Below are positions 11,926 through 25,068 of a stretch of 64,000 bases of DNA, piece after piece. The notes under the pieces are model-generated. The model did not search any database. It had not been told where the DNA came from and was given only the letters and a program-made list of their open reading frames with translations. The translations under genes and the position numbers were made by a program. Position 1 is the first letter of the stretch. Every line of letters begins with the position of its first letter. Source of the stretch: Rhynchosporium graminicola. Its lineage: Eukaryota > Ascomycota > Leotiomycetes > Helotiales > Ploettnerulaceae. Where the stretch lies: the NCBI GenBank assembly GCA_900074885.1, contig FJUW01000022.1:434001-498000 (forward strand). The letters run 5' to 3'.

Positions 11926-14550
11926 ATGAAGCTTCTTAATTTAGTCGGACTGGCGGCTGCAGTGGTAACAGCGGCACCAAACCGTCCCTGGGAGAATGAG
12001 ACATCCATAGAGGTAAAGTCACCGACTGACTAGTAATGACTTGGAGCTGACATTGGCAAAGCAAATAGTCCAAGTCCCTCTCGCTGCTCACTTCAATAAC
12101 AAAGGCTTCGGACTCGTCCCTGGCGAAGCAAATTTCGATCAATTGTATAATTCCTACCCTGCTCACAACCTGCCAGCCGGAGGAAGCTACACATCCACCA
12201 AGACAAATATCTCATATGCATTCCCAGGATATCAAGGCGCCGACGCAAGTGACAATGTGGTCATGGCAGGACAAACGATTGAAATCCATGAGGATTCATA
12301 TTTCAGCTTGCACATGCTTGTGGCGACAGAATCAGCTGGTACATCTGGAAACTTGACCTTAGAATACACTGATGGTACAAAATCACTTACTGAAGTCCGA
12401 ACCAACCCATACTCTACTTTCCTGTCAATCCTCAAAGGGGAGATTGTGATGCCATCCTACTTCACGAATAACGCTACAAATTGGAATACGTCTCACATTT
12501 TCGAGTACATTGGACCTGTCGACCCTTCCAAAAGCCTGGCCTCTATCACTTTGCCAGACACTTCAAATGATACGTCAAGGATCCATCTCTTTTCGTTATC
12601 GCTCCTACAGCAGACTGGAATCCAAATTCAGTTTCTACGACCAACTCAGAAGCATGATGCCGATAAAGTACAGGTGGTGGAAGTTGTCATCAACAATGCT
12701 GGTCCTGACTGGATCTCAGGCTCCGGGGTGGAAGTCACTATCTCTGCTCCGGGGATTGAGACCATCGAACCGGGACACATCAAAAGACTGAGACCAGGAG
12801 ATCAGAAGAAGGTTAATGTAGGTGTTACTGGATGTGGGAATGTTACGGCGACAATTCACTTGTCGGGCTCGCTTAATGCGACTTATGTGATTGACCATGT
12901 CAAATTTGGTCTGGAAGAGTACACGTCAGAACTCTCAAGTCTTTCGACACATGAAAGTCCAGAGTGGTTCAACGATGCGAAGTATGGTATCTTTATTCGT
13001 AAGTAGTGCTTTGTGTGTGACTTGTTCTTATGGCTAATTGTCACATAGATTGGGGCCCGTACTGCGTTCCTGGTTGGGTAAGTCTCATCCCCAGAAGCTC
13101 AAATCTGATAAATGCTCACAAATTAGGGCAACTCCACTCCAGTTGAGATTTATGCGGAATGGTACTGGTGGTACGGACACCACAGAATCGCCGACAAGGC
13201 CGACGTATACAACTACCATCTGAATACCTACGGACCCGAAGTTGTATATGACGATTTCTTCTCCAACTTCACTGCCGAAAATTGGGATGCAAAATCCTGG
13301 GTAGATTTGATCGCCGATGCGGGAGCTCAATACTTTGTCCTGACCACGAAGCATCATGACGGATTCGCCATGTTTGACGCAAAGGAGACGACGCATCGAA
13401 GTTCTATCCACTATGGGCCAAAACGCGATGTCCTCGGCGAACTGTTTGATGCGGCGAAAAAGTACCAACCTCAGTTGAAACGTGGAACATATTTCAGTCT
13501 ACCAGAATGGGTTAGTGTAGCACCTGCACACTCCAAGCTTGAGCTGACGAATTTAGTTTAATCCCTTGTTTGGGCCTTATGGGTTTTTACAGACTACAGA
13601 TCCTGGCACCACGTCATGGCCTGGCATCTTAGCCAAGAATCCATATACTGGGGAGGATGAACCATACACCGGAGCTCTTCCCAAAGACGACTTCATAGCC
13701 GATTTGATGGTACCTCAGATGGAGATCCTAGCATATGATTACGAGACAGATATCATGTGGTGCGAGTACGTTGTTGGCCCCCTTTGCTGCGAAAGGAAGC
13801 TTATCTAATCTCTTGCAGTTGCGGTGCATCCAACGGAACTGCTGAATTTGCCGCCAAGTGGTTCAATCACGCGGCATCCAAGGGTCGACAAGTCACCATG
13901 AACAATCGATGTGGTATTCCAGCTGGAGCTGACTTCGACACACCCGAATACACGACTTTCTCCTCGGTTTCGGAACGGAAATGGGAGAGCAATCAAGGGT
14001 TGGACCCGTACAGCTACGGCTACAATCGCGCGACCCCAGCGTCTCTCTACATGAGCGCGACGAAACTCATTCATTCTCTCGTTGATATGGTCAGCAAGAA
14101 CGGCAATCTGTTGCTGGATTTTGGACCTAAAGCCGATGGCACAATTGACGCCACGGAGGTTGCTCACCTACTCGAAGCTGGAATCTGGATCAAGGCAAAC
14201 GCCGAAGCTATTTTCAACACGACTTACTAGTAAGTACCGGCATGTTTATTTGATATTGTATGTAGCTTACACCTTGTAGTTTTGTCACAGCCGAGACTGG
14301 CGACTTGCGCTTCACTCAGACTGAGGAGGCTTTCTACATCCTCTCTCTGACTAAGCCACTCGAGACATTTGTGGTCAATGCATCTCTCCCAATCCGACCC
14401 GGAGATAGCATTTCTATGCTTGGTGCTAGGAATGGAACAAGTCTTGCTTGGACTAGTTCGGGAGAAGAGGGTATTGCCGTCACGGTACCCTCTGCGCTTA
14501 TCTCAGCAGGTCAGCACTGTTGGGCGTTCAAGATAACATACGCATCATAG
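11926..14550 (+). CDS. secreted alpha-L-fucosidase, GH29 family
   Basis: Seven exons: 11926-12012, 12062-12998, 13049-13077, 13127-13510, 13557-13765, 13819-14229 and 14280-14550. They give 775 aa in one frame, with all introns 46-53 bp. The first 17 residues are a signal peptide (MKLLNLVGLAAAVVTAA). Residues 30-340 form a beta-rich N-terminal region. The GH29 barrel starts at KYGIFIHWGPYCVPGW and contains EWYWWYGHH, LTTKHHDGFAMFD and IMWCDCG, whose Asp (residue 549, split by an intron) sits where GH29 enzymes have the retaining nucleophile. FGPKADGTI follows, then a C-terminal beta domain. It should hydrolyse alpha-fucosyl residues from glycans outside the cell. ATG 11926 is chosen because it gives a clean signal peptide. 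Confidence 0.93.
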
Positions 14551-15795
14551 AAATAGGAATCAAGTTTCAGCTTACAGAACTCCTCCTTATGCATCCTCGA
14601 TCGGGAGATCTGGAGCCAAAGTAAAACATGATTATACGCGAAAGCTCGAGGAGTAATGCAGCCTTGGCATAAAGTGAGACTGCACCTTGTCGCTCATCGC
14701 TTCTTCTTCAGAAAAAAGCTAGAGTATATTCTTCGCTGACATTCCGCACCAATCGGCCAAGCGAGGCGATATAGAGTTACAATCCTTCCCAGCTTGGTAT
14801 AGAAAGTTGGACACATCTGATCTAGTGTCACACCGCTCGCGAAATTATTTTCTTTGTTGACTTTTCGCCTCTACTCGCTAAGCGAGACGAGACGAGACGA
14901 GATGAGTACGGGGGACATGACCTACTTCAGGAGCAACGTAGGTAGGTCGGTCAGGCGGCTGCGATCTATCCAACTATCTCTCTTGGAATCTCCACAATTC
15001 CTTTGTCATTACATCACGGGATAAGAACATCTTCCATGTGTCGTGCTCTTCAGACTTCAGTCAGAGCCCTGAGTTCGAAGAGAAGTTAGAGAACTGCTGA
15101 AATGGTATAGATAACTTTGAAACGTCCTTATGATCTTCCTCTTTAAGAAACATATGTGATATGTAGATGAGGGATACAATATCTTGAAAGTGTTCATAAT
15201 TATTACCTTTGAAGGAAGATAGGACTACTATTATTGGCAAAGTGGCCGCTGATCTCTGCTCTCCACCCTCCGACATATTTTATACGATCCGTATTCCCAA
15301 GCCAAGCCAAGCCACGCCGCCCCTGCCCATTCCGTTCCCCATTCCTGACAATCTTTCATCACTGCGCGACCTATATAGCATCGCGCCGCCGAGCCGCCAA
15401 ACCGCGCCTAGATTCATCTATCCACATCGCTTTAAACCAAATCATCCTCGGATCCCTCCGTCCACGAGCACGAATGTCATGCATTAAATACTTCAAGTAA
15501 AAAAGGAATGTAGAGAAGTCAAGCTGGCACCTGCTACGCCATTCAGTTACCATCCCAAGGCCATATCCATGTACTCCCAGCCCCGATCCACAGCACATAA
15601 AAAGTGTCGATGGTTGCTGCCTCTCTCTGTACTAGGGACTGGCAGCAAGCAAGCCGTGAAACGCCGATTCANCCCCCCCCACCGGCCGCAATTACGGACG
15701 ACTAACAATACAAGTAGAGAAGGAAATAAAATTCGTTGTTGCTGTATGCAATAATATTGTGTTAAATTGAACAGGGAGACCAGAGTAGTCCATTC
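14551..15795. other. intergenic, convergent 3' ends; short GAGAC tandem repeat at 14882-14906
   Basis: About 1.2 kb between the stops of the fucosidase and the TRP-like gene. It contains a short array of GAGAC units and one ambiguous base (N) at 15672 just before a run of eight C, which marks an uncertain call. No gene is supported. Confidence 0.5.
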
Positions 15796-18700
15796 TCACT
15801 GTCGAGGATGTTCCATCGACGAGGCGCCACTGATTCGACCATCAACAACCTCTGCCGAGCTACCCAGATGTTGTTGATTCTCGGAGGGAGTAATCGTTAG
15901 AATATTATGTTGATTGACGAATCCCATACTAGTAGGCCTGTCATCACTGAGATCTTCAGAAAACCTTCCCATCACCAACGAGCCATCCCGAGAGTGACTG
16001 AAGCCTGACGGACCTGCTATACTGGATACTGCAGATACGCCTGAGTGGCGCTTGCTGGAATTGCTGCGGTCAAATGGAACCTGCGAGCTATCGCCTCCAA
16101 TATCAAGAAAATGCTGAGCGGGGTATTGGTGCAGGAACTCAGGTCCAGCTTGAGGCAAGTCGACGCTTTGTGACTTTCTCCTCGAGCTTCTTCTTGGTAC
16201 CCCAAGCTTATTGGACAGCAATCGTGAAGGCAAGCCCGGAACCTGAGGAGTATTCTCAGACCTTCTCACCCTCCGAGAACTGGCCTTTGATGTAGCCTTC
16301 GAAGGGAATCGTGATGGAAGTTCAATGCCGCCACCTGGAATGTCTAGGCCTGACAGATTTGGCGGAAGATCTGATATTCTCGTAACTTCGAAATCCTCCT
16401 CGGAATATTCACCATCGGACTCTTCATCAGAACGCATAGGACTCACCAAAGCGTCCTGGGCATGTGGAGGTCCTGCAGTCTTTGAAACCGCTGGCACGGG
16501 CTCATCATCGTCTGAGTCAATTGGCCCGCTTCTCACAACCCCAGTAGCGACGGGGATACCCTCAGGTGGCGTTTCTTGCCCGGGAGCATTTCGAGCCTGC
16601 ATTCCCGGGGGCATCCTCGAACTTCTGACGACCTCAAAGCCTTTGCCCTTCTCCTTGGTCTTGCCTCCGAACATGCCCTTGAACCACCCCACAGCAGACG
16701 CTGGAATACCAGTCGGATCTGCGGGACCTGTCTTGATCCTTCGACTTGGAACGTTGGCATTTAGCGCTGGCCCACGAACTCCATAGTAGAAGTCTACCTC
16801 TCGAGTAGTGTAATCAGCCTGAGACCTCCTTGGATCGTTTGGAGCAGCTTCGAGAGCAGCCCCTGGCAGCGCAGTTGGAGTGTTTCTGCCTGATATTGAT
16901 GGGCCTAAGTCTACAGGTGGTGTCTCGGCTTCTGGTGAGCTTATAGCCTTATTTCCCCAATCTCCACTAGCCCAGGATCCTCTACTTTTAGCACCAGGGG
17001 AGTATGCATCTAACGTAGGTCGCCGTAATCTTGGTGGCCGGTAGTAAGGATCTGATGCTTCGGCCGTAGCTAATCCCAGAACTGGACGCCTTCCAGCTGG
17101 TGCCGCAGCAGACGGCAAGAATGCAGAGTCGCCTGCCTCTCTGGGTGTTGCCGTGAACGAGCTATTTCCGCCGCTACCACCAACCTGCTGGGATTGTAAG
17201 GCTCCAAAAGGTTCGACATTGTAGTCCAGTCCGGTGCTATGTCTATTCAGCAGAATAGTGCTTCCCGCAGACTGGCTCCTATTGCGACCATCACCCATCA
17301 CATATGACTTCCTCTCATTCTCCGCATCCAACATGGCAGCACTCGATAGCTGGCTTTGACGAGATGCGGCATCACGCCGTGGCATACGTTTAGAAAGCTG
17401 TCGCATACCAAATACTTTGACAAGACCACCTCTTGCCGCTCCGCTCTCATCTCCCCCAGCACCAGCCAAACGAGTTGCGACCTCGATGATGGTCTGGATG
17501 GCATTGAGAAAGAAGCCAAAGATCAGTACAAGTGCATGCATGAGTAGAATTGCATATCCAATCCAGCTCTTTGGTCCTTCAGTAACGCCTAGTGAGGGGG
17601 CAAAAGCAACCATGAGGAGAATAGAAGCAAATCTCACGGCTGAAAAGACTGTATGAAAAGCGTTCATTGAAGTCGGCGAATGAAATGGTCTGAAGGCGTG
17701 TAAAGTAAGAAGAGTAATGACCTCGCAAATAGCAAGAATTATAATCTGTGCAATACCAGAGGGTTGCACAGCACCAATCGTGACGCCCCGTACGAATGTC
17801 AGAGTGATTGGAATCAGGGCGAACGGCGCGGCATTGTCGGAATAAGTGTTGTATAAAGATCCATAGAGCAGGACTGTTGGTAAGTCATCGAACAGATACG
17901 ATTTCGGCCTGGTGGAGGCAATAACGTAGAGAAGCCAGATGGCAAAGCCTATGATGAGAACCAGCATTGCAACTGCCAAAGCAACAGCGTACATAGGCGA
18001 TCTCGATGCTACTACCAATTGAAACATTGAAAGAGCGACTATTGGAAGTAGAAAGTAATTGAAGACAATGCGAATGACATTGCCAATCGAGAAAGGCATG
18101 TTCTTTGCACGAAGATCTTCTTCTGGCGTGTCGCTAAGATGGCGGTACGCCCATCGAATGAAAAACCCGATCTGGATCGAAACAAGTACGACTGCAAGGA
18201 TCACAAGGAGCCAAACAGTCATGCCGGTCCAGACATCATCGACTCCACTCAATCCCACTAGTTGTCGAAGCTTATCAAGACCATAAGTACCGCGGACGAC
18301 GTAGATTCCGTCAACGAGGCCGTGGTTGGTGGTAGTGTTACGGACGAAGCTCTCATCGAACATCAATGTTGACCATGATGCCTTGCTCACAACTGGTTGA
18401 TAGAAACCAGGGTAACTCAATGTCAGACCTCCCGTTAGGACAATGAATTGTATATATTGCAAACAGTCTCCGAATCCCGGAGTGACCAAACGGAGAAGGT
18501 CAGCATCCCGGCCATAATTCGTGGTCCAGCGAAATGTATCTGTCGTACCCCAGGGGCTGTAAATTGCTGCGAAAGCGGTTGCAACTGCAACCATGATCAA
18601 GATCACCGCTGGAATGTAGGTGAGAACACCGCTCAAAGGGCTTCCAAGATCTGGCGTGATCACCGTAGAAGTGCATCCGATCGGAGTGGCGGCCTCATCT

Positions 18701-19561
18701 CCCCATTTGATCACAAGTGTCGCAGCGAAGGACGTGAAGGAGTAAGTTGAAAAGAAGTTGTTCTTTAATCGAAAGGCAGGATAACTGAGAGGGTCGCTTC
18801 TGTAGCAACATAGTATTAGTATAACTGCTGCAGATTTCTATAGCAGAGGAAACTTACTCATTGGCATCGAACCTTGGTCCAAGGGGGCATGACCCGTTGA
18901 TGAGAACATTGCAAAACTGGAGGTCCTCACTAAATGGTTCATAAGTCAAGACGTTGACCTTATTCGACAAAGTCGTGAGTTTCGGAACATTAGCTAATGG
19001 AAAGGGACTGTCCATAATCTTGCCGCCATTTATAGTTGAATTGCCCGACCAGTATTCAGTATCATTGGCTCCAGGAAGGATAAGCCTGGGAGCCTTTCCA
19101 ACTGTCGACCCTGTAATGTTCCCCCATACGGTGATTTCCAGAGGGTGGTTCGGATCCGTGGTGTTGAAGGATGCGTCGACAAACAGAGGAACGAATTGTA
19201 ACTGCATAGGTAGATTCTTTTGAGCAGCATCGGAAAGGCAATTTTGGAATTCAACCAAGACTGCAGATACTGGGGAGATCCAGAGGCTCGCAATTAGGAT
19301 CAGGAGAATTGGCATAATAGTGTTGAAACCCCTCCCTCGTACTCCGATGGCTGTACCACATCTACCGGTTTGCTTCGAACTCGAGGTCTTCCTAGAGTGC
19401 AGAGGCCGACGTCGTCCAGAGCCACTACCGTCGGTTATGCAATGCCTAGTTCCTCTCGAGTCCGCAGGCATTGTCACCAATACATGCGATCTTCTCGTCT
19501 GCCCAAGGTTACTTTGCGGATCGAGGATTACGGCCTGACTGCAGCTTCTCGACTTTTCCAT
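15796..19561 (-). CDS. TRP-like ion channel / Flc-family membrane protein
   Basis: Two exons, 18858-19561 and 15796-18799, with a 58-bp intron, encode 1235 aa. After a basic stretch comes a hydrophobic segment (MPILLILIASLWISPVSA) that is a good signal peptide if translation begins at Met83 (19315). Next is a luminal ML-like domain with N-glycosylation sites (residues about 100-235), then a multi-pass membrane region of roughly nine helices up to about residue 690. The remaining 540 or so residues are a hydrophilic Ser/Pro/Arg-rich cytosolic tail that looks disordered. This order matches fungal Flc/Pkd2/Spray-type proteins, linked to calcium homeostasis, FAD transport into the ER and wall integrity. 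Which of these roles applies is not shown by sequence. Confidence 0.88.
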
Positions 19562-20441
19562 GGCACCGAGATCCTCAGCGCCTCGACATTGACGAGCCGT
19601 AGACCGCGAACAGTGAGTGCAGCGTGGTTGAAGGACCGACCGTATTCGTAGATTTGTTAGTTGGCTTCAGGAACCATTATGAGCTGGAGCACATCATTCG
19701 AAGTTGCTAAGGGAGCGGAAGGTAGGTGAAAAGAGAAGGGCAGGGCTGTGCGTCGATAGGTACAATACGATGCAGGACCGAGGATTGTCGATTAATTCTT
19801 GGGTCCTAGGGTCGTGCTCGTGCCTGGCCCAGTTCGTGTCGTGTCCGGTGCAGGTTGGCGTGTGTAACGAGCGTTCTTGCAGCCAGCCAGCGGGTGGGCG
19901 ATTAGGGTGAGTCCTGTACGGACGGAAGTAGGTATGTCACAAATTAATGAATGACTATAATACTTATATACCTACACTGCGCCACAACGGATGTATGTTG
20001 GGGATATCGTGAACAAGCGAGCGAGAGGGGAGAATACAAAAAGATCCCGGGAATTACTGATTCACGAATCTAAACATGGAAAATAAATCGCGAAGTCGAA
20101 ATGGAGGTCAACTGCAAACCCAGCCTTGTTCGAGTTTGCTGGGAAGGAAGAAGAGTGGAAGGAAGGAAGATAGAGATCCAGAAAGAAGTGGGGTCCTCAT
20201 CCTCGTCCTCTCCTCTCAGACCTCAATATGCAGCAGCAGTCTGTCTGTCAGGGTACCTAAATGACTCTAACCTCATTGAGCGTCTTCAAGATCGGGCGAA
20301 GACCTCCCGTCGTATTGGAAAAAGCATGTCTAAGGATGTCTAAGGATGATGGACGTCAGCTCATCCATACTTTTTGCCTTTTACCTGCTTTTCCTGGATG
20401 GATCAGACTGAGCCACGTTCACACATCTTGCCAAAAATCCG

Positions 20442-20502
20442 GCTACTATATATATATATATATAATATATATATAGTAGCATATATATATATATATATAT
20501 AT
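20442..20502. repeat. AT-rich palindrome followed by (AT)n
   Basis: Bases 20442-20480 begin with GCTACTATATAT and end with ATATATAGTAGC, so the whole 39-bp segment can fold into one long hairpin. An (AT)n run follows to 20502. Such tracts are unstable and can mark slippage or cruciform formation. Confidence 0.85.
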
Positions 20503-21062
20503 TAGCGTTTTCGCCGGGTAAGAGGAATCATCAAATATCGTTACAATGGATTGACAGTCTGCTGCATGAATATTATACTGAATTGGTTACATCCCTGCTC
20601 TGCATTGTCTTGCTCCCAACTTTTGGTGTCCCCCAACCGGGTTCATTTCAGGATTCATGGGATGGGTTTCTCGCAGCGAAGATCCACGAAAGCTTCTTCT
20701 CGTCGTTGATTTTTCAAGTGGCGCGGTTCTAGCAGACAACCTGCAGGCTGCATCATCGGCTTGTGATTGGAAGAGAGAAGGTCCTATTTTTGGCATCGTG
20801 CTGAGTTGGTGGAGTTCGAACACGGGATGACGGCGTCGGGCTTGAGCGTGGCCTTCAATCGGAATCTGGAGAAATTCATGTGTGGTAACAGAGGAAGAAA
20901 GCAACATGGTGGATGTGTTGTACAGCATGATATAGGATTCAAATACATGGGACTCGAGCTGTGGAATGGAAAGAGTCATTGGTAGTTTCCCACGCTGGTT
21001 AATCCCTCTTCCAGCTTTCGTCATATTCGTCTACCGTATGTCATCCTTCCCTAAGGCAACCT

Positions 21063-21098
21063 ATGTACTCATTTATGTACTCATTTATGTACTCATTT
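21063..21098. repeat. three tandem copies of a 12-bp unit
   Basis: The unit TATGTACTCATT repeats three times head to tail, just downstream of the 1098-aa gene's stop. It is probably a simple microsatellite. Confidence 0.8.
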
Positions 21099-21241
21099 TC
21101 ACTAAACAAAAAGCGCCGTTGGATATCATCCCAAAATGCTGCAACACTCCTCCAGAAATGCTCAGATGCAGTGATTTTCCCTTTCTTTTGAAACGCAAAT
21201 AACTCAAATACACGCTTGATAACGCTTCAATACGTGCCTGT

Positions 21242-24200
21242 CTATCTCCTGACCGACGGCATTCGTGATGCGATTTTAGAAGGCGCCGGCAATGCTTTTG
21301 CGAAAGAATCTCGATCTTAGTATAGCGTTAGTGAGTCTTTTTGGAACGAGGTAAGGAATCTTACCAGCTTCAGTCTCGAATACAACCGTCACGTCATCAT
21401 GCTCACCAGGGTACTCCGGCATGTCGAGGCAGACGAACTCATGATCAACTCCAGCCTCGGATCCCTTCTGAGCTTTTGGCAATGAGAACTTAGCATCAAC
21501 AATTCTCAGAGAGAAAGTTTTCTTGTTGCTAGAGGTCTCGAAGATGTCTGTAGATTTGAGTGTGAAATTCATGGCTTTGCCATGATTGAAGTTGTCAAAG
21601 AACGCCAACAGCTGGATGACTTTCTCCCTCTGAACTATCTGCACTCGAGTCGTAGCTGCATCCCACTTCTTGTAGATAGGAACGACCATTCTACGACGAG
21701 ATATGTTGAAGGAACACGCAATACCATCAAAGGTCACTGCAAATCCGGTCAAGGCTGCTTGGAACAGATGAAGTTCTTGAAGTGATGGGAAAGTGTATTT
21801 GCGAATGGTCTCAGCTTTTGCAATACTGTTGAGAAGTATGCTTGCAAGCTCCCGGGGTAGGTCTTTGGAAACTTGCGACTCAGCGACTGATGCAGTCATG
21901 TCTTCTTGAGGCTGACGCAAAATCTTGAGTTCGGTCATAGACATGACATCTAGGCGTACCTTGAGTTCTCCGGGCTCAACATTGATTCTGTCTGTAAGAC
22001 TGCCTCCCTTGAAGTCAATTGCAACTCTTAAATTCTCAGATAGAACCGTCTTGTCGGTCTGAAAGTCGGTGTGATCATAATTGATGAACCTAAACCCTTG
22101 CCACTCCAGAGCCTGAAGGCAGGTCAGATCCCCATCAAGCTCCGCTACAGAGAAGCCCGCAATTGGTGCTTCGGCGATGACGTCTTCACCTTGGCTAAGA
22201 GCGATCCCGGTGAGGATGGTATGGAGTCTGAACCGTTCATTCGGGTCGTAGAAAGTGCATACCATTGTGTACTTTGACATACCATCATCGATCTTAAGTA
22301 GTAGCGCAGGCAAGCCCCCTTCCCCTCGTAGGAATCCAAACTGGACTGGGTGGCTCGGTAGGAATTCTTGGTCAATACATCTCAGAGTTTTCGACTTAGT
22401 GCTTGTATTAATACCTAGACGGAATCCCCGATGCATTGAACGTGGCCCTGTAGCAGCTTTGACGACAACGGTCTTCTCGAACAGTCTGAAGTGGCATTCT
22501 GGTTGCGCTTCCTTTGGAAATGGAGGCTGTTGGCTTTGATCGAAGTACTGGAAAGAATTGAGAAATGTTTCGAACACAATCTCCTCGCCTGAACGCTGTG
22601 CCAGCACTGACTGAGTTCTGGTCTCGTACTCATGCGTACCATAAAGAGTTCGAAGTTCTTGCTCGTTGCAGTGAAGCAAAAGTATAAATCCACGCGGCAA
22701 GGTGATTTCTGCTATTCCCTGACTTGTTCTCCATCGCACGTCTTCCCATGTCAACCCACGACTTTTGTCTGATTGTACGCTTGGGGATAATTAGCACATA
22801 TTTCACAAAATTATCGATAAATTTGAGTGGTGGTCAAAATTGCTGATTCCGAGCACAATTTTGCAAGTCACCTTAAGCTTTTGACAATATGCAAGAGTGT
22901 ACATTGAAGAATAACAGTTTGAAATCTGCCTACCTGAAGTTCAAAGCCCCATCTTGACTAGCAATGACGGCCGTGGTAGAATTTTCCTTTAGCCCGCGTA
23001 CCAGTGATATCAAGACCGCGCATCGATATTGTTGCGAAGCAGCTGCTTCTACAAGCGTAGCCTCAACAAACATTCTTCCAAGTTGAAAGCTCCTACTTGT
23101 GTCGCCCAAAGGCATTGCATCAGACAGAGACTTTACTGAAGTCATGCGCTGACTGTAAAGCAAAGACTGGTCACCAGCTCCTCTAATCCATATCGAGGGA
23201 TCCAATCCCTGAGTCAATGGGGCTTCCTTGGGGTCGGGAGGTAGAAAATTATTTCTCTTCATTGACATCGTCAACTTTCTCAGACTAGACAAGACTGCTT
23301 GTCGAGACTCTAATACACCTTGATCTGATTCAGTTATGCCCTGTCGCGACTGGACTTGGGGATACGGAGAAGTTACAGTCTCTACTATCCAGAGAGACTT
23401 GGCTAGGTCTGCATATGCTTGTGCTCGCATGAAATAGTTGGCTTGTTGAGCTCGCGGTGTGCTGGGCCGGTCTCTGACTGCCGATTCGAGATTCATCCTG
23501 CCCTTTAAAAACCACCACATAGCCACTCGAACAAGCTCTTCCAGCGAACACTGTGTCAGGGGCTTCGAAGCTTCTGTAGTGAGCCGAAACAAGGTGAAGA
23601 GGTGTCCGATTCGCCATTGAAACTCTTGAAGTGCGTCATCTCCCACGCTCACAGCTATATCTTGAAGAGTGGAGGTTGAGGTTCTCGAAAGTGTAGCCGG
23701 ACTCTCTGTAGTATGGCTGCTCGTAATGGGTACTGAAGGCTGTAGACTTCTTGGTACACAAAGTTTTGATGTCCTTGATCCTCCTGCGTGGTTCTCTGAT
23801 GAATGCGATGGGTACGTATCATTCGGAGAAACTGGGCGGCTTGAGCTTAGCCGACTCGACGTAGCACTTGGTGGTATTCCAGGTGACAGTGCTGTGTGCG
23901 TAATATCCCTGGTATGGATTTGAAGCGCCCCAAGTTGATTTACAGAAGCAGATGATTCCGTTGATTCATCACCTGTAAATAGTTCATCAGGGTCAGAAGA
24001 ATGGGATGCGGCCTGCACTAAAGCCCTGCCCTCTTCAGATCTCATGTCCGCCCTCACTTTATCTGCAAACGATCGCCTGTCATTTTCGGCTCGGGATCCG
24101 AAAGACCGGGACGGCGTATCGTGAGGACTTCCATTTGACGCATATGCCTGACCAGAATCTTCCTCAATGTCTGGTATTGACTGAGCTCCCGTTTGTGTAC

Positions 24201-24741
24201 GCCTAATGAGCCCAGGTCGAAATTCATCCCTGCTGTTGGCATGCTCGGCGAAGCTTGGTCTGTACTCGGACGGGTTCATTTCCCTCTGCTCGGTTGTCTG
24301 CGCTGGATTTGGCTGCCGTACCGGAGGATGTGTATGTGCCCTCCTTCTCATGCCTATCTCTGCAACTGGCGAGGTTGCTTCATCACCGCCCTCCCCAATC
24401 ACTTCTGGCTTTTCGTCTGTAAATCGAACAACCAGACCTTTCCTACTCCGTTTCGGACTGGCCGACCGCCCTCGCGTGCTCTTCGAAGTTGGAAGATCTG
24501 AGGCAGCAGGCCATCGACGAGCGCTGGAGGTATCAAGACGCATTAGAGGTGGTGGAAATGAGGGACTGGTCCCAACCATGTGTAATGTGTCCGAAGGGCC
24601 ATGGAGAAAGTCGTTGACATCGTTTTGGGCTTGCGACTGTGCTTCCTGACTGGTGTCCTCCTTCTTGTCCTTGAAGAGCTTCCCCATGAACCTGTTTCGC
24701 TTTTTCTCGCCATCTTTAAGACTGCTCGAATGTGCTTCCAT
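21242..24741 (-). CDS. large fungal protein of unknown function (1098 aa)
   Basis: Three exons: 22934-24741, 21365-22779 and 21242-21315. The 154-bp intron uses the acceptor CCCCAAG, and the last 49-bp intron has a CTAAC branch site; both keep the frame. If the last intron were retained, the frame would end at 21276 instead. The first 420 residues are Ser/Pro/Arg-rich and probably disordered, with a basic start (MEAHSSSLKDGEKKRNRFMG). Around residues 430-560 is a helical segment (ALQEFQWRIGHLFTLFRL through the region with KGRMNLESAV). The second half is a folded beta-rich region without motifs I can name. No membrane segments or signal peptide. ATG 24741 is preferred over frame extension to 24942, whose sequence looks like leader. 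I recognise it only as a conserved-looking hypothetical protein. Confidence 0.75.
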
Positions 24742-25068
24742 GGCCACACGATCAACGGAAGTCCAGAATAGGTGGACTAGCAGCAGAGATCTGCGTTTAC
24801 AGACAAAGCGAGGAGGGGTTTGTCTGGCGAAGCGGCTATTTGCCGCAATGTGAAGGAGATACACTCTCACAACGTTCGAGGTTGCATCGCGTATTGGTGA
24901 ACTGGTGTCTCTGGCCCTATGATTCCAACAAATGGGAAACATCCATCCAGGGCCAACAAGGGTCCATGGAGACTTAGGACTGGCCCCACGTCAACGTTTC
25001 ATGCCCAAAACAGAGGGGATTGTGCTTTATTTCATGTGACTGTTAGAGATAGCACACGTGATGTCCGT

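Larger units (their letters stand above)
19562..21241. other. intergenic, with AT hairpin and short tandem repeats
   Basis: About 1.7 kb. It holds the TRP-like gene promoter and the 3' flank of the next gene. The AT-palindrome (20442-20480) and 12-bp repeat (21063-21098) are listed separately. The minus-strand ORF 20587-21024 shows no family features and is not called. Confidence 0.5.

Noticed and set aside
16325..16786. 153-codon + strand frame
   Set aside because: Shadow of the low-complexity tail of the TRP-like protein.
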